From the NCBI GenBank assembly GCA_027315255.1, contig DAHUYL010000035.1:1-48691 (forward strand): DNA of 48,691 bases. Reading direction: 5' to 3'. Shown piece by piece: positions 7,949 through 14,777 of this stretch (position 1 is its first letter; every line of letters starts with the position of its first letter). Under the pieces are notes generated by a model. The model ran no database searches. It was not told the origin of the DNA and saw nothing but the letters and a program-made list of their open reading frames with translations. Position numbers and translations under genes: made by a program. Source of the stretch: Solirubrobacterales bacterium. GTDB taxonomy: Bacteria; Actinomycetota; Thermoleophilia; Solirubrobacterales; Solirubrobacteraceae.

Positions 7949-8521
7949 ATGCTCGACGAGCAGGCCCGCGCCACCATGTTGGCGCCAACCGAGGAGGACA
8001 TCCGGCGCATCGTCCGTTCGGAGCTGGACCGCGCCGCCAAGCAGGAGGCGGCCGCAGGCAAGGCGGCATTCATCGCGTCGAAGGGAACGCTCGACTGGGC
8101 CTACCCGCCGCTGATCCTCGCAACCGCGGCCGCCGCGTCGGGAATCGAGTCGTCGGTGTTCTTCACCTTCTACGGCCTGAACATCATCCACAAGGACTTC
8201 GAGCGGCTGCTGAAGGTGACACCGCTCGGAAACCCGGCGATGCCGATGCCGGTGACGATGCCCAACTTCGTGCTCGGGCTGCCCGGCATGGGACCGCTCG
8301 CGACGAAGATGATGAAGTCGAAGTTCACCGCCAAGCACGTCGCCGGGATCGGCGAGCTGCTCGACACCGCGAAGGAGCTCGAGGTGCGGCTGATCGCGTG
8401 CGAGATGACCGTCGACGTGTTCGGTTACGCGCACGAGGACTTCATCGACGGTGTCGAGTTCGGCGGTGCCGCCGCCTTCCTCGCCGAGGCGCGTCACGCA
8501 CACGTGACCCTGTTCATATAG
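7949..8521 (+). CDS. DsrE2-like sulfur-carrier protein (DsrE/DsrF/DrsH-like family)
   Basis: This protein (190 residues) belongs to the DsrE2 or peroxiredoxin-like branch of the DsrE superfamily, which carries persulfide sulfur. The helical N-terminus is followed by SSVFFTFYGLNII and a hydrophobic stretch rich in Met, Pro and Gly typical of DsrE2. The single cysteine, C151 in LIACEMTVDVFGY, is the family's sulfur-binding residue. A consensus AGGAGGT at 7936-7942 precedes the ATG by six bases, the strongest ribosome site in this operon. It is the first of ten co-directional genes and is followed nine bases later by a TusA gene. Membrane association of DsrE2 proteins is known in the family but not certain here. 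Confidence 0.85.
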   Translation: MLDEQARATMLAPTEEDIRRIVRSELDRAAKQEAAAGKAAFIASKGTLDWAYPPLILATAAAASGIESSVFFTFYGLNIIHKDFERLLKVTPLGNPAMPMPVTMPNFVLGLPGMGPLATKMMKSKFTAKHVAGIGELLDTAKELEVRLIACEMTVDVFGYAHEDFIDGVEFGGAAAFLAEARHAHVTLFI

Positions 8522-8530
8522 GAGCTGTCG

Positions 8531-8779
8531 ATGCCCGATACGCAGATCAACGCTGACGAGGTGCTCGATGCGCGCCTGCTGTCCTGCCCGATGCCGGTGG
8601 TCAAGACCGCGAAGGCGATCAAGGCGCTGGCTCCGGGTCAGGTGCTGAAGCTGATGGCCACCGACCGCGGCTCGATTGCCGACATCCCCGCATGGGCGGG
8701 CAGCACCGGCAACACGCTGCTCGAGTGGCATGAGGAAGGCGACACACTCGTCTTCTACGTACGCAAGGAAGGAGCGTAG
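8531..8779 (+). CDS. tusA: TusA-family sulfurtransferase (copy 1)
   Basis: A small (82 residues) TusA/SirA-type sulfur carrier. The active cysteine is C19 in the signature LLSCPMPVVKTAKAI, followed by the usual beta-alpha-beta fold with a conserved AGS/GNT loop and the C-terminal strand TLVFYVRK. TusA passes persulfide sulfur between sulfurtransferases such as DsrE proteins and acceptors such as rhodaneses or sHdr complexes. AGGAG lies upstream of the ATG. The gene sits between two DsrE-type genes, making DsrE2-TusA a probable donor/acceptor pair. A second, different TusA is encoded at 9167. Confidence 0.9.
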   Translation: MPDTQINADEVLDARLLSCPMPVVKTAKAIKALAPGQVLKLMATDRGSIADIPAWAGSTGNTLLEWHEEGDTLVFYVRKEGA

Positions 8780-8784
8780 TCACC

Positions 8785-9153
8785 ATGGCCGAGACCGAGA
8801 AGCTCGTGGTGATGGTCACACACGGGCAGGCGGACGACGAGCTGGCGACGATCCCATTCGCGATGGCCGCGGCGGCGGTTGCATCCGACGTCGAGGTCGT
8901 GATGGGATTCCAGGGCGACGGCTGCGAGCTCGTGAAGAAGGGCGTCGCCGAGACGATCGCGGCGCCCGAGTTCGCGCCGCTGCGCGAGCTGCTACCGACG
9001 ATTCAGGAGCTCGGCGGCAAGATCCTCGTCTGCAACCCGTGCATCAGGAAGCGCGGCTGGACCGAGGACGACCTGGTCGACGGCGCGGAAGTGGTCGCCG
9101 CCGCGCGGTTCGTCGCCGAGATCACCTCCGCAACCAACGCCCTCGTCTACTGA
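8785..9153 (+). CDS. DsrE-family protein (second, small type)
   Basis: A 122-residue DsrE/F-fold protein starting KLVVMVTHGQADDELATIPF, typical of the small soluble DsrE group. Cysteines are C47 (GDGCELV), C83 and C86 in LVCNPCIRKRG; the CxxC pair occupies the position of the DsrE active-site loop and could carry persulfide sulfur or form a disulfide. A GGAAGGAG lies upstream. It follows the first TusA by five bases and precedes the second by 13. It differs from the DsrE2 protein at 7949, so this is not a recent tandem duplication. Confidence 0.82.
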   Translation: MAETEKLVVMVTHGQADDELATIPFAMAAAAVASDVEVVMGFQGDGCELVKKGVAETIAAPEFAPLRELLPTIQELGGKILVCNPCIRKRGWTEDDLVDGAEVVAAARFVAEITSATNALVY

Positions 9154-9166
9154 CAGGAGATGACAG

Positions 9167-9433
9167 ATGACTGACGTACTGACAATTCCAGAGGTCGACG
9201 CGCCCGCCGCGGCCAAGACGGTCGACGCGCGCGGCGCTGCCTGCCCGGGCCCGCTGCTCGAGGCCAAGAAGGCGATGGGCGGCGTGCCGCTCGGCGCGGT
9301 GCTCGAGCTGTGGTCGAGCGACTCGCAGACGAAGAACGACGTTGCCGCCTGGTCGCACAAGGTCGGACACGAGTTCCTCGGCGTCGCCGGCGCGGAGGGC
9401 TACGAGCGCGTCTTCATCCGGCGGGCGAAGTAA
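9167..9433 (+). CDS. tusA: TusA-family sulfurtransferase (copy 2)
   Basis: An 88-residue TusA-type carrier with the signature ARGAACPGPLLEAKKAM, where C26 is the predicted persulfide cysteine in a CPGP motif, whereas copy 1 has CPMP. The rest follows the family: SDSQTKNDVAAWS and a C-terminal ERVFIRRAK. AGGAG lies upstream of the ATG. The two TusA proteins are clearly divergent and probably have different partners. This copy is four bases from the MvhD-like gene, suggesting that it is the one serving the Hdr core (inference). Confidence 0.9.
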   Translation: MTDVLTIPEVDAPAAAKTVDARGAACPGPLLEAKKAMGGVPLGAVLELWSSDSQTKNDVAAWSHKVGHEFLGVAGAEGYERVFIRRAK

Positions 9434-9437
9434 CACC

Positions 9438-9821
9438 ATGCCGCGCGTGCTCGTGTTCTCGACGAACGCGATCTCGGACCCCGGGATCGACCTCGCCGGC
9501 AGCTCGCACATGCACTACTCGCCGGACGTGGTCGTCGTCAGCCTTCCGTGCACGAGGGCGATCAAGCCGAGCTGGATCGTGTACGCGCTCGAGCGCGGGT
9601 TCGACGGTGTGTTCATCGCCTCGGACGGCGACGAGTGCGGGTACCTGTCTGACTGCAGCGAGCGCTCGGCGCGGATCGTGTCGAGAACGCAGGCGCTGCT
9701 GTCGGAGCATGGAATCGACGGGCACCGGCTCAAGCTGGCGGCGATCTGCTCTGTGTGCGCGGCGCCGTACACCAAGCACGTGCGCGAGTTCACCCAGGCG
9801 CTCGCCGAGCTGGAGGGCTGA
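9438..9821 (+). CDS. MvhD-like (hydrogenase iron-sulfur subunit family) electron-transfer protein
   Basis: A 127-residue protein of the MvhD/FrhD-type iron-sulfur family. In methanogens MvhD carries a [2Fe-2S] cluster between hydrogenase and HdrA. Five cysteines, C38 (SLPCTRAI), C67 and C73 (DECGYLSDC), C104 and C107 (ICSVCAAP), occupy the expected positions, after the characteristic ALERGFDGVFI. No hydrogenase gene is nearby. Together with the GltD module in the next gene this suggests that electrons come from or go to NAD(P)H instead. The ATG follows the TusA stop by four bases; earlier in-frame starts would overlap tusA and are rejected. Confidence 0.85.
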   Translation: MPRVLVFSTNAISDPGIDLAGSSHMHYSPDVVVVSLPCTRAIKPSWIVYALERGFDGVFIASDGDECGYLSDCSERSARIVSRTQALLSEHGIDGHRLKLAAICSVCAAPYTKHVREFTQALAELEG

Positions 9822-9824
9822 GCA

Positions 9825-12521
9825 ATGGACTACGACGTGCTCGTGATCGGCAGCGGCATCGGCGGCATGGAGTCGGCGCTCAAGCTCGGCGACATGGGCT
9901 ACAAGGTGCTGGTCGTCGAGCGCGACCCGAGTGTCGGCGGCAAGATGATCCTGCTCAGCAAGGTGTTCCCGACGCTCGACTGCGCAAGCTGCATCTCGAC
10001 GCCGAAGATGGCCGCGACCGTCCATCACCCGAATGTGACCGTGCTGACCGCCTCGGAGGTGCAGGAGATCGTCTCCGACGGGGGCGGTGGCTTCCACGCG
10101 ACGGTGGAGCGCCGCCCGCGGTTCGTCGACGAGTCGCTCTGCACCGGTTGCCGTCAGTGCGAGCAGGCGTGCACGGTCGCGGTGCCGGACCAGTTCAACG
10201 GCGAGCTCGTCTCGCGGCGCGCCGCGTACATCGCGTTCCCGCAGGCGGTCCCGCAGAAGGCGCTGATCGAGCGGGCCGGCACCTCCCCGTGCACGTTCAC
10301 CTGCCCGGCCGGCATCAAGGCCCACGGGTACGTGTCGCTGATTCGCAGTGGCGAGTACGAGAAGGCGTTCGCACTGGTCGCCGAGACGACACCGCTTGTC
10401 GGCAGCCTCGGACGTGCCTGCTACGCGCCGTGCGAGGGTGAGTGCACCCGCGGCGAGCTCGAGGGCACGTTGCCGATCCGCCGGTTGAAGCGGTTCATCG
10501 CCGACGCGCACTACTCCGTCACCGAGCCCGCCGCGCCAGTGCACGCACCGCTGAACGGCGGCAGGCACATCGCGATCGTCGGCTCGGGCCCGGCCGGATT
10601 GACCGCCGCCTGGCATCTCGCCCACGCCGGCCACCGCGTCAAGATCTTCGAGGCCGCACCCGTGGCCGGCGGCGCGCTGCGGCACGCGATCCCTTCCTAC
10701 CGGCTGCCCGCCGAGATCGTCGAGCGTGACATCGCCAACGTCACCGCGCTCGGGGTCGAGATCGTCACCGGGGTACGGGTGACCGACCTCGAGGAGCTGC
10801 GGCGCGAGGGCTACGACGCGGTGCTGATCGCCACCGGCACACCGGTCGCGATGCGGCTGGGGGTGCCAGGCGAAGAGCTCGAGCAGGTCTCGAGCGCGCT
10901 CGCGTTCCTGCGTGACGTCAAGCTCGGGCACGCGCCGCGGCTGGACGGCAAAGCGGTCGTCGTCGTCGGTGGCGGCAACGTCGCGATCGACGCCGCCCGC
11001 AGCGCGCGGCGGCTGGGCGCCCGTGCCGTGCGGATGGCGTGCCTCGAGACACGCGAGCAGATGCCGGCGTACGACTGGGAGGTTCAGGAGGCGCTGGCGG
11101 AGGGCGTCGAGCTGCACGACGGCTGGGGGATCGGCGGCTTCACCTCGGAGTGGGACGAGGTCTGCTCCGTGGAGCTGAAGCGGTGCACCTCCGTGTTCGA
11201 CGCCGACGGTCGCTTCAGCCCGAGCTACGAGGAGTCGCTCACCGACACGCTCGAATGCGACGTCGCGATCGTGGCGGTCGGGATGCGGCCGGACACCGAA
11301 GCCTTCCCGGTGCTCGCCCCTGAGGGCGCGCGCACGCTGAAGGCCGACGCGGAGACGCTGCAGACCTCGCGCGAGTGGGTGTTCGCCGCAGGCGACGCAG
11401 TCACCGACCCGCGGACGATCGCCGAGGCCGTCGGGCACGGCGCCCGCGCCGCGCACATGATCGACCGCTTCCTGCGAGGCCTGGTGCTCGAAGGGTTCGA
11501 GGAGCCGATCCCGGTCGTCGACAAGCGCGAGGTGCTTCACCGCCAGCACAGCCACAGCCGTCGCGACCCGCTCGCGGGGGCGCTGCGCGCCGCGTCCGAT
11601 CCGACCGATTTCGCCGAGATCGAGCCGCCGCTGACCGAGGCCGAGGCCCGCACGGCCGCCGGCCGCTGCCTCGACTGCGGCGTCTGCTCTGAGTGCCACG
11701 AGTGCCTGGCCGCCTGTCCCGCCGACGCGATCGACCTCGGCATGCGGGCGCAGACGCTGGCGATCGACGTCGGCTCTGTGATCGTCTCGACCGGCTACGC
11801 GCTGTTTCCGGCTGATGCAAAGCCACAGTACGGGTACGGCCGCTACAAGAACGTGATCACGGGCGCGCAGATGGAGCGGCTGCTGGCGCCGACCCGCCCC
11901 TACAACACCGTCCTGCGACCCGGCGACGGCAGGGTGCCCGAGCGGATCGCGTACGTGATGTGCACGGGCTCGCGCGATCAGACGGTCGGAAACCCGCTGT
12001 GCTCGAAGTTCTGCTGCATGTACTCGATCAAGCAGAACCAGCTGATCATGGGCGCGCTGCCGCTCGCCGAGGTGACGGTCCATTACATCGACGTGCGCGC
12101 GGTCGGCAAGGGCTACGACGAGTTCTTCGAGCAGGCGAAGGCGATGGGCGCGAGCTTCGTCAAGGGCCGGGTCGCGTCGATCACCGAACTGGACGGCGGC
12201 AACCTCCTGCTCCGTTACGAGGACATCGACGGCGGCGGTCACATCGCCGAGGCCGAGTACGACATGGTCGTACTGGCCGTCGGCGTGCTGCCGAATCGCG
12301 ACGCCGCGCGCCTGTTCAAGGTGGAGCAGCTCCGGCTCGATGCCCACGACTACGTCGACGAGGTCGACCCCGACGCCAACCCGGCCCGGACCAGCATCCC
12401 GGGCGTGTTCGTGGCCGGCGCCGCGTCGGGCCCGAGGGACATCCCCGAGTCGATCCTGCACGCAGGGGCCGCCGTCGCGCAGGCGGCGGCGCACGTGGAC
12501 CGGCTGAGGGTGCTGGCATGA
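9825..12521 (+). CDS. HdrA-type flavoprotein with inserted GltD-like NAD(P)H module
   Basis: An 898-residue chimera. Residues 1-150 are the N-terminal HdrA part: GSGIGGME FAD fold, DCASC..PKM (C53, C56) and a [4Fe-4S] site C106/C109/C112/C116. Residues 151-600 resemble the glutamate synthase small subunit (GltD): N-terminal cysteines C156, C160, C199, C203, C207, an FAD fold IVGSGPAGLTAAWHLA, and an NAD(P)H fold VVVVGGGNVAIDAARSA. Residues 611-898 resume HdrA, with a cysteine-rich run C615-C631, then C713 and CSKFCC (C726, C730, C731), and end GVFVAGAASGPRDI. The GltD unit therefore sits inside HdrA rather than at an end. Predicted role: a two-flavin core passing electrons between NAD(P)H and the Hdr complex. 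The stop overlaps the next start (ATGA). A glutamate-synthase role is unlikely because there is no gltB. Confidence 0.88.
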   Translation: MDYDVLVIGSGIGGMESALKLGDMGYKVLVVERDPSVGGKMILLSKVFPTLDCASCISTPKMAATVHHPNVTVLTASEVQEIVSDGGGGFHATVERRPRFVDESLCTGCRQCEQACTVAVPDQFNGELVSRRAAYIAFPQAVPQKALIERAGTSPCTFTCPAGIKAHGYVSLIRSGEYEKAFALVAETTPLVGSLGRACYAPCEGECTRGELEGTLPIRRLKRFIADAHYSVTEPAAPVHAPLNGGRHIAIVGSGPAGLTAAWHLAHAGHRVKIFEAAPVAGGALRHAIPSYRLPAEIVERDIANVTALGVEIVTGVRVTDLEELRREGYDAVLIATGTPVAMRLGVPGEELEQVSSALAFLRDVKLGHAPRLDGKAVVVVGGGNVAIDAARSARRLGARAVRMACLETREQMPAYDWEVQEALAEGVELHDGWGIGGFTSEWDEVCSVELKRCTSVFDADGRFSPSYEESLTDTLECDVAIVAVGMRPDTEAFPVLAPEGARTLKADAETLQTSREWVFAAGDAVTDPRTIAEAVGHGARAAHMIDRFLRGLVLEGFEEPIPVVDKREVLHRQHSHSRRDPLAGALRAASDPTDFAEIEPPLTEAEARTAAGRCLDCGVCSECHECLAACPADAIDLGMRAQTLAIDVGSVIVSTGYALFPADAKPQYGYGRYKNVITGAQMERLLAPTRPYNTVLRPGDGRVPERIAYVMCTGSRDQTVGNPLCSKFCCMYSIKQNQLIMGALPLAEVTVHYIDVRAVGKGYDEFFEQAKAMGASFVKGRVASITELDGGNLLLRYEDIDGGGHIAEAEYDMVVLAVGVLPNRDAARLFKVEQLRLDAHDYVDEVDPDANPARTSIPGVFVAGAASGPRDIPESILHAGAAVAQAAAHVDRLRVLA

Positions 12522-14239
12522 GCGAGCGGCGCATCGGTGTGTACGTCTGCCAGTGCGGCGGCAACATCTCCGACTACGTCGACGTCGAGCAGGTCGTCGG
12601 CGCGGTCGCGAACGACCCTGGCGTGGTCGTCGCCAGAACGGCGATGTTCACCTGCTCGGACGCGACCCAGCAGGAGATCGAGGCGGACATCCGCGAGCAG
12701 CAGCTCGACGGGCTGGTGGTGGCGTCCTGCTCACCCAAGCTGCACACGTTCACCTTCCGCGAGGCCGCGCGCCGGGCCGGACTGAACCCGTACGAGTACA
12801 CGCAGGTCAACATCCGCGAGCAGTGCTCGTGGACGCACACCGACGACCGGACCGGGGCAACGCGCAAGGCGATGCAACTGGTGCGCGCGGGGATCGCACG
12901 GACGCGCCTGACCGAGCCGCTCGAACCGACGGCCGTGCAGACGACGCCGAGCGCGCTCGTGATCGGCGGCGGGGTCGCTGGCATGCGGGCGGCGATCGGG
13001 CTCGCCGACCTGGGGCTGGGTGTGTTCCTGGTCGAGCGCGAGGCCCGGCTGTGCGGGCATACCGGTGAGCTCGGCGAGCTGTTCCCGAACGCGGGTACGG
13101 GGAGCGGGCTGGTCGCGCGGCTGCTCGAACAGATCCGCGAGCGCCCGCAGATCGCCGTGTTCACGAGCGCCGAGGTGACCGCCAAGTCAGGCACGTACGG
13201 CAACTACCGCGCCGTGATCCGCGCCGGCGAGGAGTCGATCCATGCCGAGATCGGCCAGATCATCGTCGCCACCGGCTTCGACAGCTACGAGCCCGCGGCC
13301 GGCGAGTACGGATACGGAATCCAGGGGGTGCTCACGCTCCCCGAGTTCCGCCGGATGCTCGATTCGCGGGAGGATCTGATCGTCGGCGGGCGCAAGCCGG
13401 AGAGCATCGCGTACGTCTACTGCGTCGGCAGCCGCTGCGAGGAGCATCCCTACTGCTCGCGCTTCTGCTGCAGCGCCGCCGTGCACGCGTCGCTGCTCGC
13501 CTCCGACCGCGTCGCCGGCGTGCGCCAGTACCACCTGTACCGCGACATGCGTACGTACGGCCGCAACGAGCTGATGCTGTCCGAGTCCCGTGAGCGCGGG
13601 TCCCTGTATCTGAAGTTCGCCGACGGTGACCCACCCGAGGTGACACACGACGGCCAGCGGCTGTCGGTGACCGTGCGTGACCAGCTGACCGGCGGCGACG
13701 AGCTGACGATCCCCGCCGATCTCGTCGTGCTCGTCACCGGGATGGTGCCGCAGGCAAATGACCGGCTCGTCAAGACGCTGAAGCTGCCGGTCGGCGGCGA
13801 CGGCTTCTTCAACGAGATCCACCCGAAGCTGCGCCCGGTCGAGACCGTCGTCGACGGCGTGCTGATCGCAGGCGCCTGCCAGGGCCCGAAGACGGTCGCG
13901 GAGAGCGTCACCTCCGGGTTGGCCGCGGTCTCACAGACCGCGGCCGTGCTGAAACGCGGGGTGGCGGAGCTCGACCCGCAGATCGCGACCGTTCACGCGA
14001 GCGCCTGCAGCGGCTGTGGCGCCTGCGTCGAGGCGTGCCCGTTCGGCGCAATCTCGATGATCGCGCGTGACGGTGGTGAGGTGGCGCAGATCGATCGCGC
14101 CGGCTGCAAGGGCTGCGGCGCCTGCGCGCCCGTGTGCGGCGAGGACGCGATCGACCTGCTCGGCTACACCGACGGCCAGGTGCGAGCGATGATCGACGCC
14201 CTGATCCAGATCCCACCCACCCACCCCCACCTGCCATGA
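12518..14239 (+). CDS. hdrA: HdrA-like CoB-CoM heterodisulfide reductase subunit A (second HdrA)
   Basis: A 573-residue HdrA-type flavoprotein. The N-domain opens IGVYVCQCGGNISD (C11, C13) with further cysteines C46 and C71. The FAD fold is VIGGGVAGMRAAIGLADLG (148 onwards). C302 and YCSRFCC (C313, C317, C318) correspond to the HdrA cluster in the thioredoxin-reductase-like domain. Two C-terminal [4Fe-4S] sites are C497/C500/C503/C507 and C530/C533/C536/C540. It lacks the DCxxC..PKM motif and the middle ferredoxin insert found in the chimeric HdrA, so the two proteins look complementary. The start is fixed by ATGA overlap with the preceding stop; the stop overlaps the winged-helix gene. Methanogen HdrA is longer (about 650). 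Confidence 0.9.
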   Translation: MSERRIGVYVCQCGGNISDYVDVEQVVGAVANDPGVVVARTAMFTCSDATQQEIEADIREQQLDGLVVASCSPKLHTFTFREAARRAGLNPYEYTQVNIREQCSWTHTDDRTGATRKAMQLVRAGIARTRLTEPLEPTAVQTTPSALVIGGGVAGMRAAIGLADLGLGVFLVEREARLCGHTGELGELFPNAGTGSGLVARLLEQIRERPQIAVFTSAEVTAKSGTYGNYRAVIRAGEESIHAEIGQIIVATGFDSYEPAAGEYGYGIQGVLTLPEFRRMLDSREDLIVGGRKPESIAYVYCVGSRCEEHPYCSRFCCSAAVHASLLASDRVAGVRQYHLYRDMRTYGRNELMLSESRERGSLYLKFADGDPPEVTHDGQRLSVTVRDQLTGGDELTIPADLVVLVTGMVPQANDRLVKTLKLPVGGDGFFNEIHPKLRPVETVVDGVLIAGACQGPKTVAESVTSGLAAVSQTAAVLKRGVAELDPQIATVHASACSGCGACVEACPFGAISMIARDGGEVAQIDRAGCKGCGACAPVCGEDAIDLLGYTDGQVRAMIDALIQIPPTHPHLP

Positions 14240-14469
14240 GCCGTGACGTGCGCGAGGTGATCCGCGAGGAGCCGCTGCGGCGCAGCCGGCTGCTCGAGCT
14301 GCTGGCGGCCGGGCCGCTGACGGTTCCCGAGCTGGCGGCCGCCGCCGGCCATCCGCAGGACGAGGTGATGATCTGGATGATGGGGCTGCGCAAGTACGGA
14401 TACGTGGCCGAGCAGCCGGGCGTCGAGGACGACGGCTACTGCCGTTACGCGGTGGTGGACGGGCGATGA
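14236..14469 (+). CDS. Small winged-helix-like protein embedded in the Hdr operon
   Basis: A 77-residue protein with a helix-turn-helix pattern, RSRLLELLAAGPLTVPELA then HPQDEVMIWMMGLRKYGYV, followed by a short wing ending in YCRYAVVDGR. There is no second domain for ligand sensing, only one cysteine, and no signal or membrane segment. Both ends overlap neighbours by ATGA (hdrA before, hdrC after), so it is translated in step with the complex. It could be a DNA-binding autoregulator or a structural adaptor that uses a winged-helix fold for protein contacts. I cannot name a family. Confidence 0.8.
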   Translation: MSRDVREVIREEPLRRSRLLELLAAGPLTVPELAAAAGHPQDEVMIWMMGLRKYGYVAEQPGVEDDGYCRYAVVDGR

Positions 14470-14777
14470 CCGCGCTCGCCACAGTCGGCGGCGCGGCCCT
14501 GGGCGACAAGCTGCGTGCGCTCGGCGCCTTCGACGCCGAGACGTGCATGAGCTGCGGCATCTGCACGGCGACCTGCCCGCTGGGGATCGACGTGCTGCCG
14601 CGGCAGCTGCTGCGTCACGCAGCGTTGGGGCTGGAGCAGCGGATACGCGACGAGCAGGAGGTGGTGTTCTCCTGCCTGCTGTGCCGTGCGTGCGAGCAGA
14701 GCTGCCCCGCGGGAGTCCACATCGCGCAGGACATCCGGCTGCTGCGCCGCTGGCTGCTCGAGCAGGGAGGTGAGTGA
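14466..14777 (+). CDS. hdrC: HdrC-like iron-sulfur subunit (two 4Fe-4S clusters)
   Basis: A 103-residue ferredoxin-like subunit with two CxxCxxCxxxCP motifs: C27/C30/C33/C37 (CMSCGICTATCP) and C70/C73/C76/C80 (CLLCRACEQSCP). This matches HdrC, which wires HdrA to the catalytic subunit HdrB. The protein is shorter than methanogen HdrC and has no membrane segment, so the complex is predicted to be cytosolic. The start overlaps the winged-helix stop and the stop overlaps the hdrB start, giving an HdrC-HdrB stoichiometric pair. Confidence 0.9.
   Translation: MTALATVGGAALGDKLRALGAFDAETCMSCGICTATCPLGIDVLPRQLLRHAALGLEQRIRDEQEVVFSCLLCRACEQSCPAGVHIAQDIRLLRRWLLEQGGE

Noticed and set aside
9414-12494. 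A 1026-codon open frame on the minus strand opposite the HdrA chimera
   Set aside because: It is arginine/histidine/aspartate-rich, has no family motifs, and mirrors a GC-biased gene on the plus strand. It also overlaps four real genes.
11960-12517. An earlier start for the second HdrA
   Set aside because: That region is coding for the chimera in another frame; the MSERRIGVYVCQCGG start with ATGA overlap fits the family.
9825-12521. Glutamate synthase small subunit as the name for the HdrA chimera
   Set aside because: GltD motifs occupy only the middle third; the flanks carry HdrA FAD and cluster motifs, and no gltB is adjacent.
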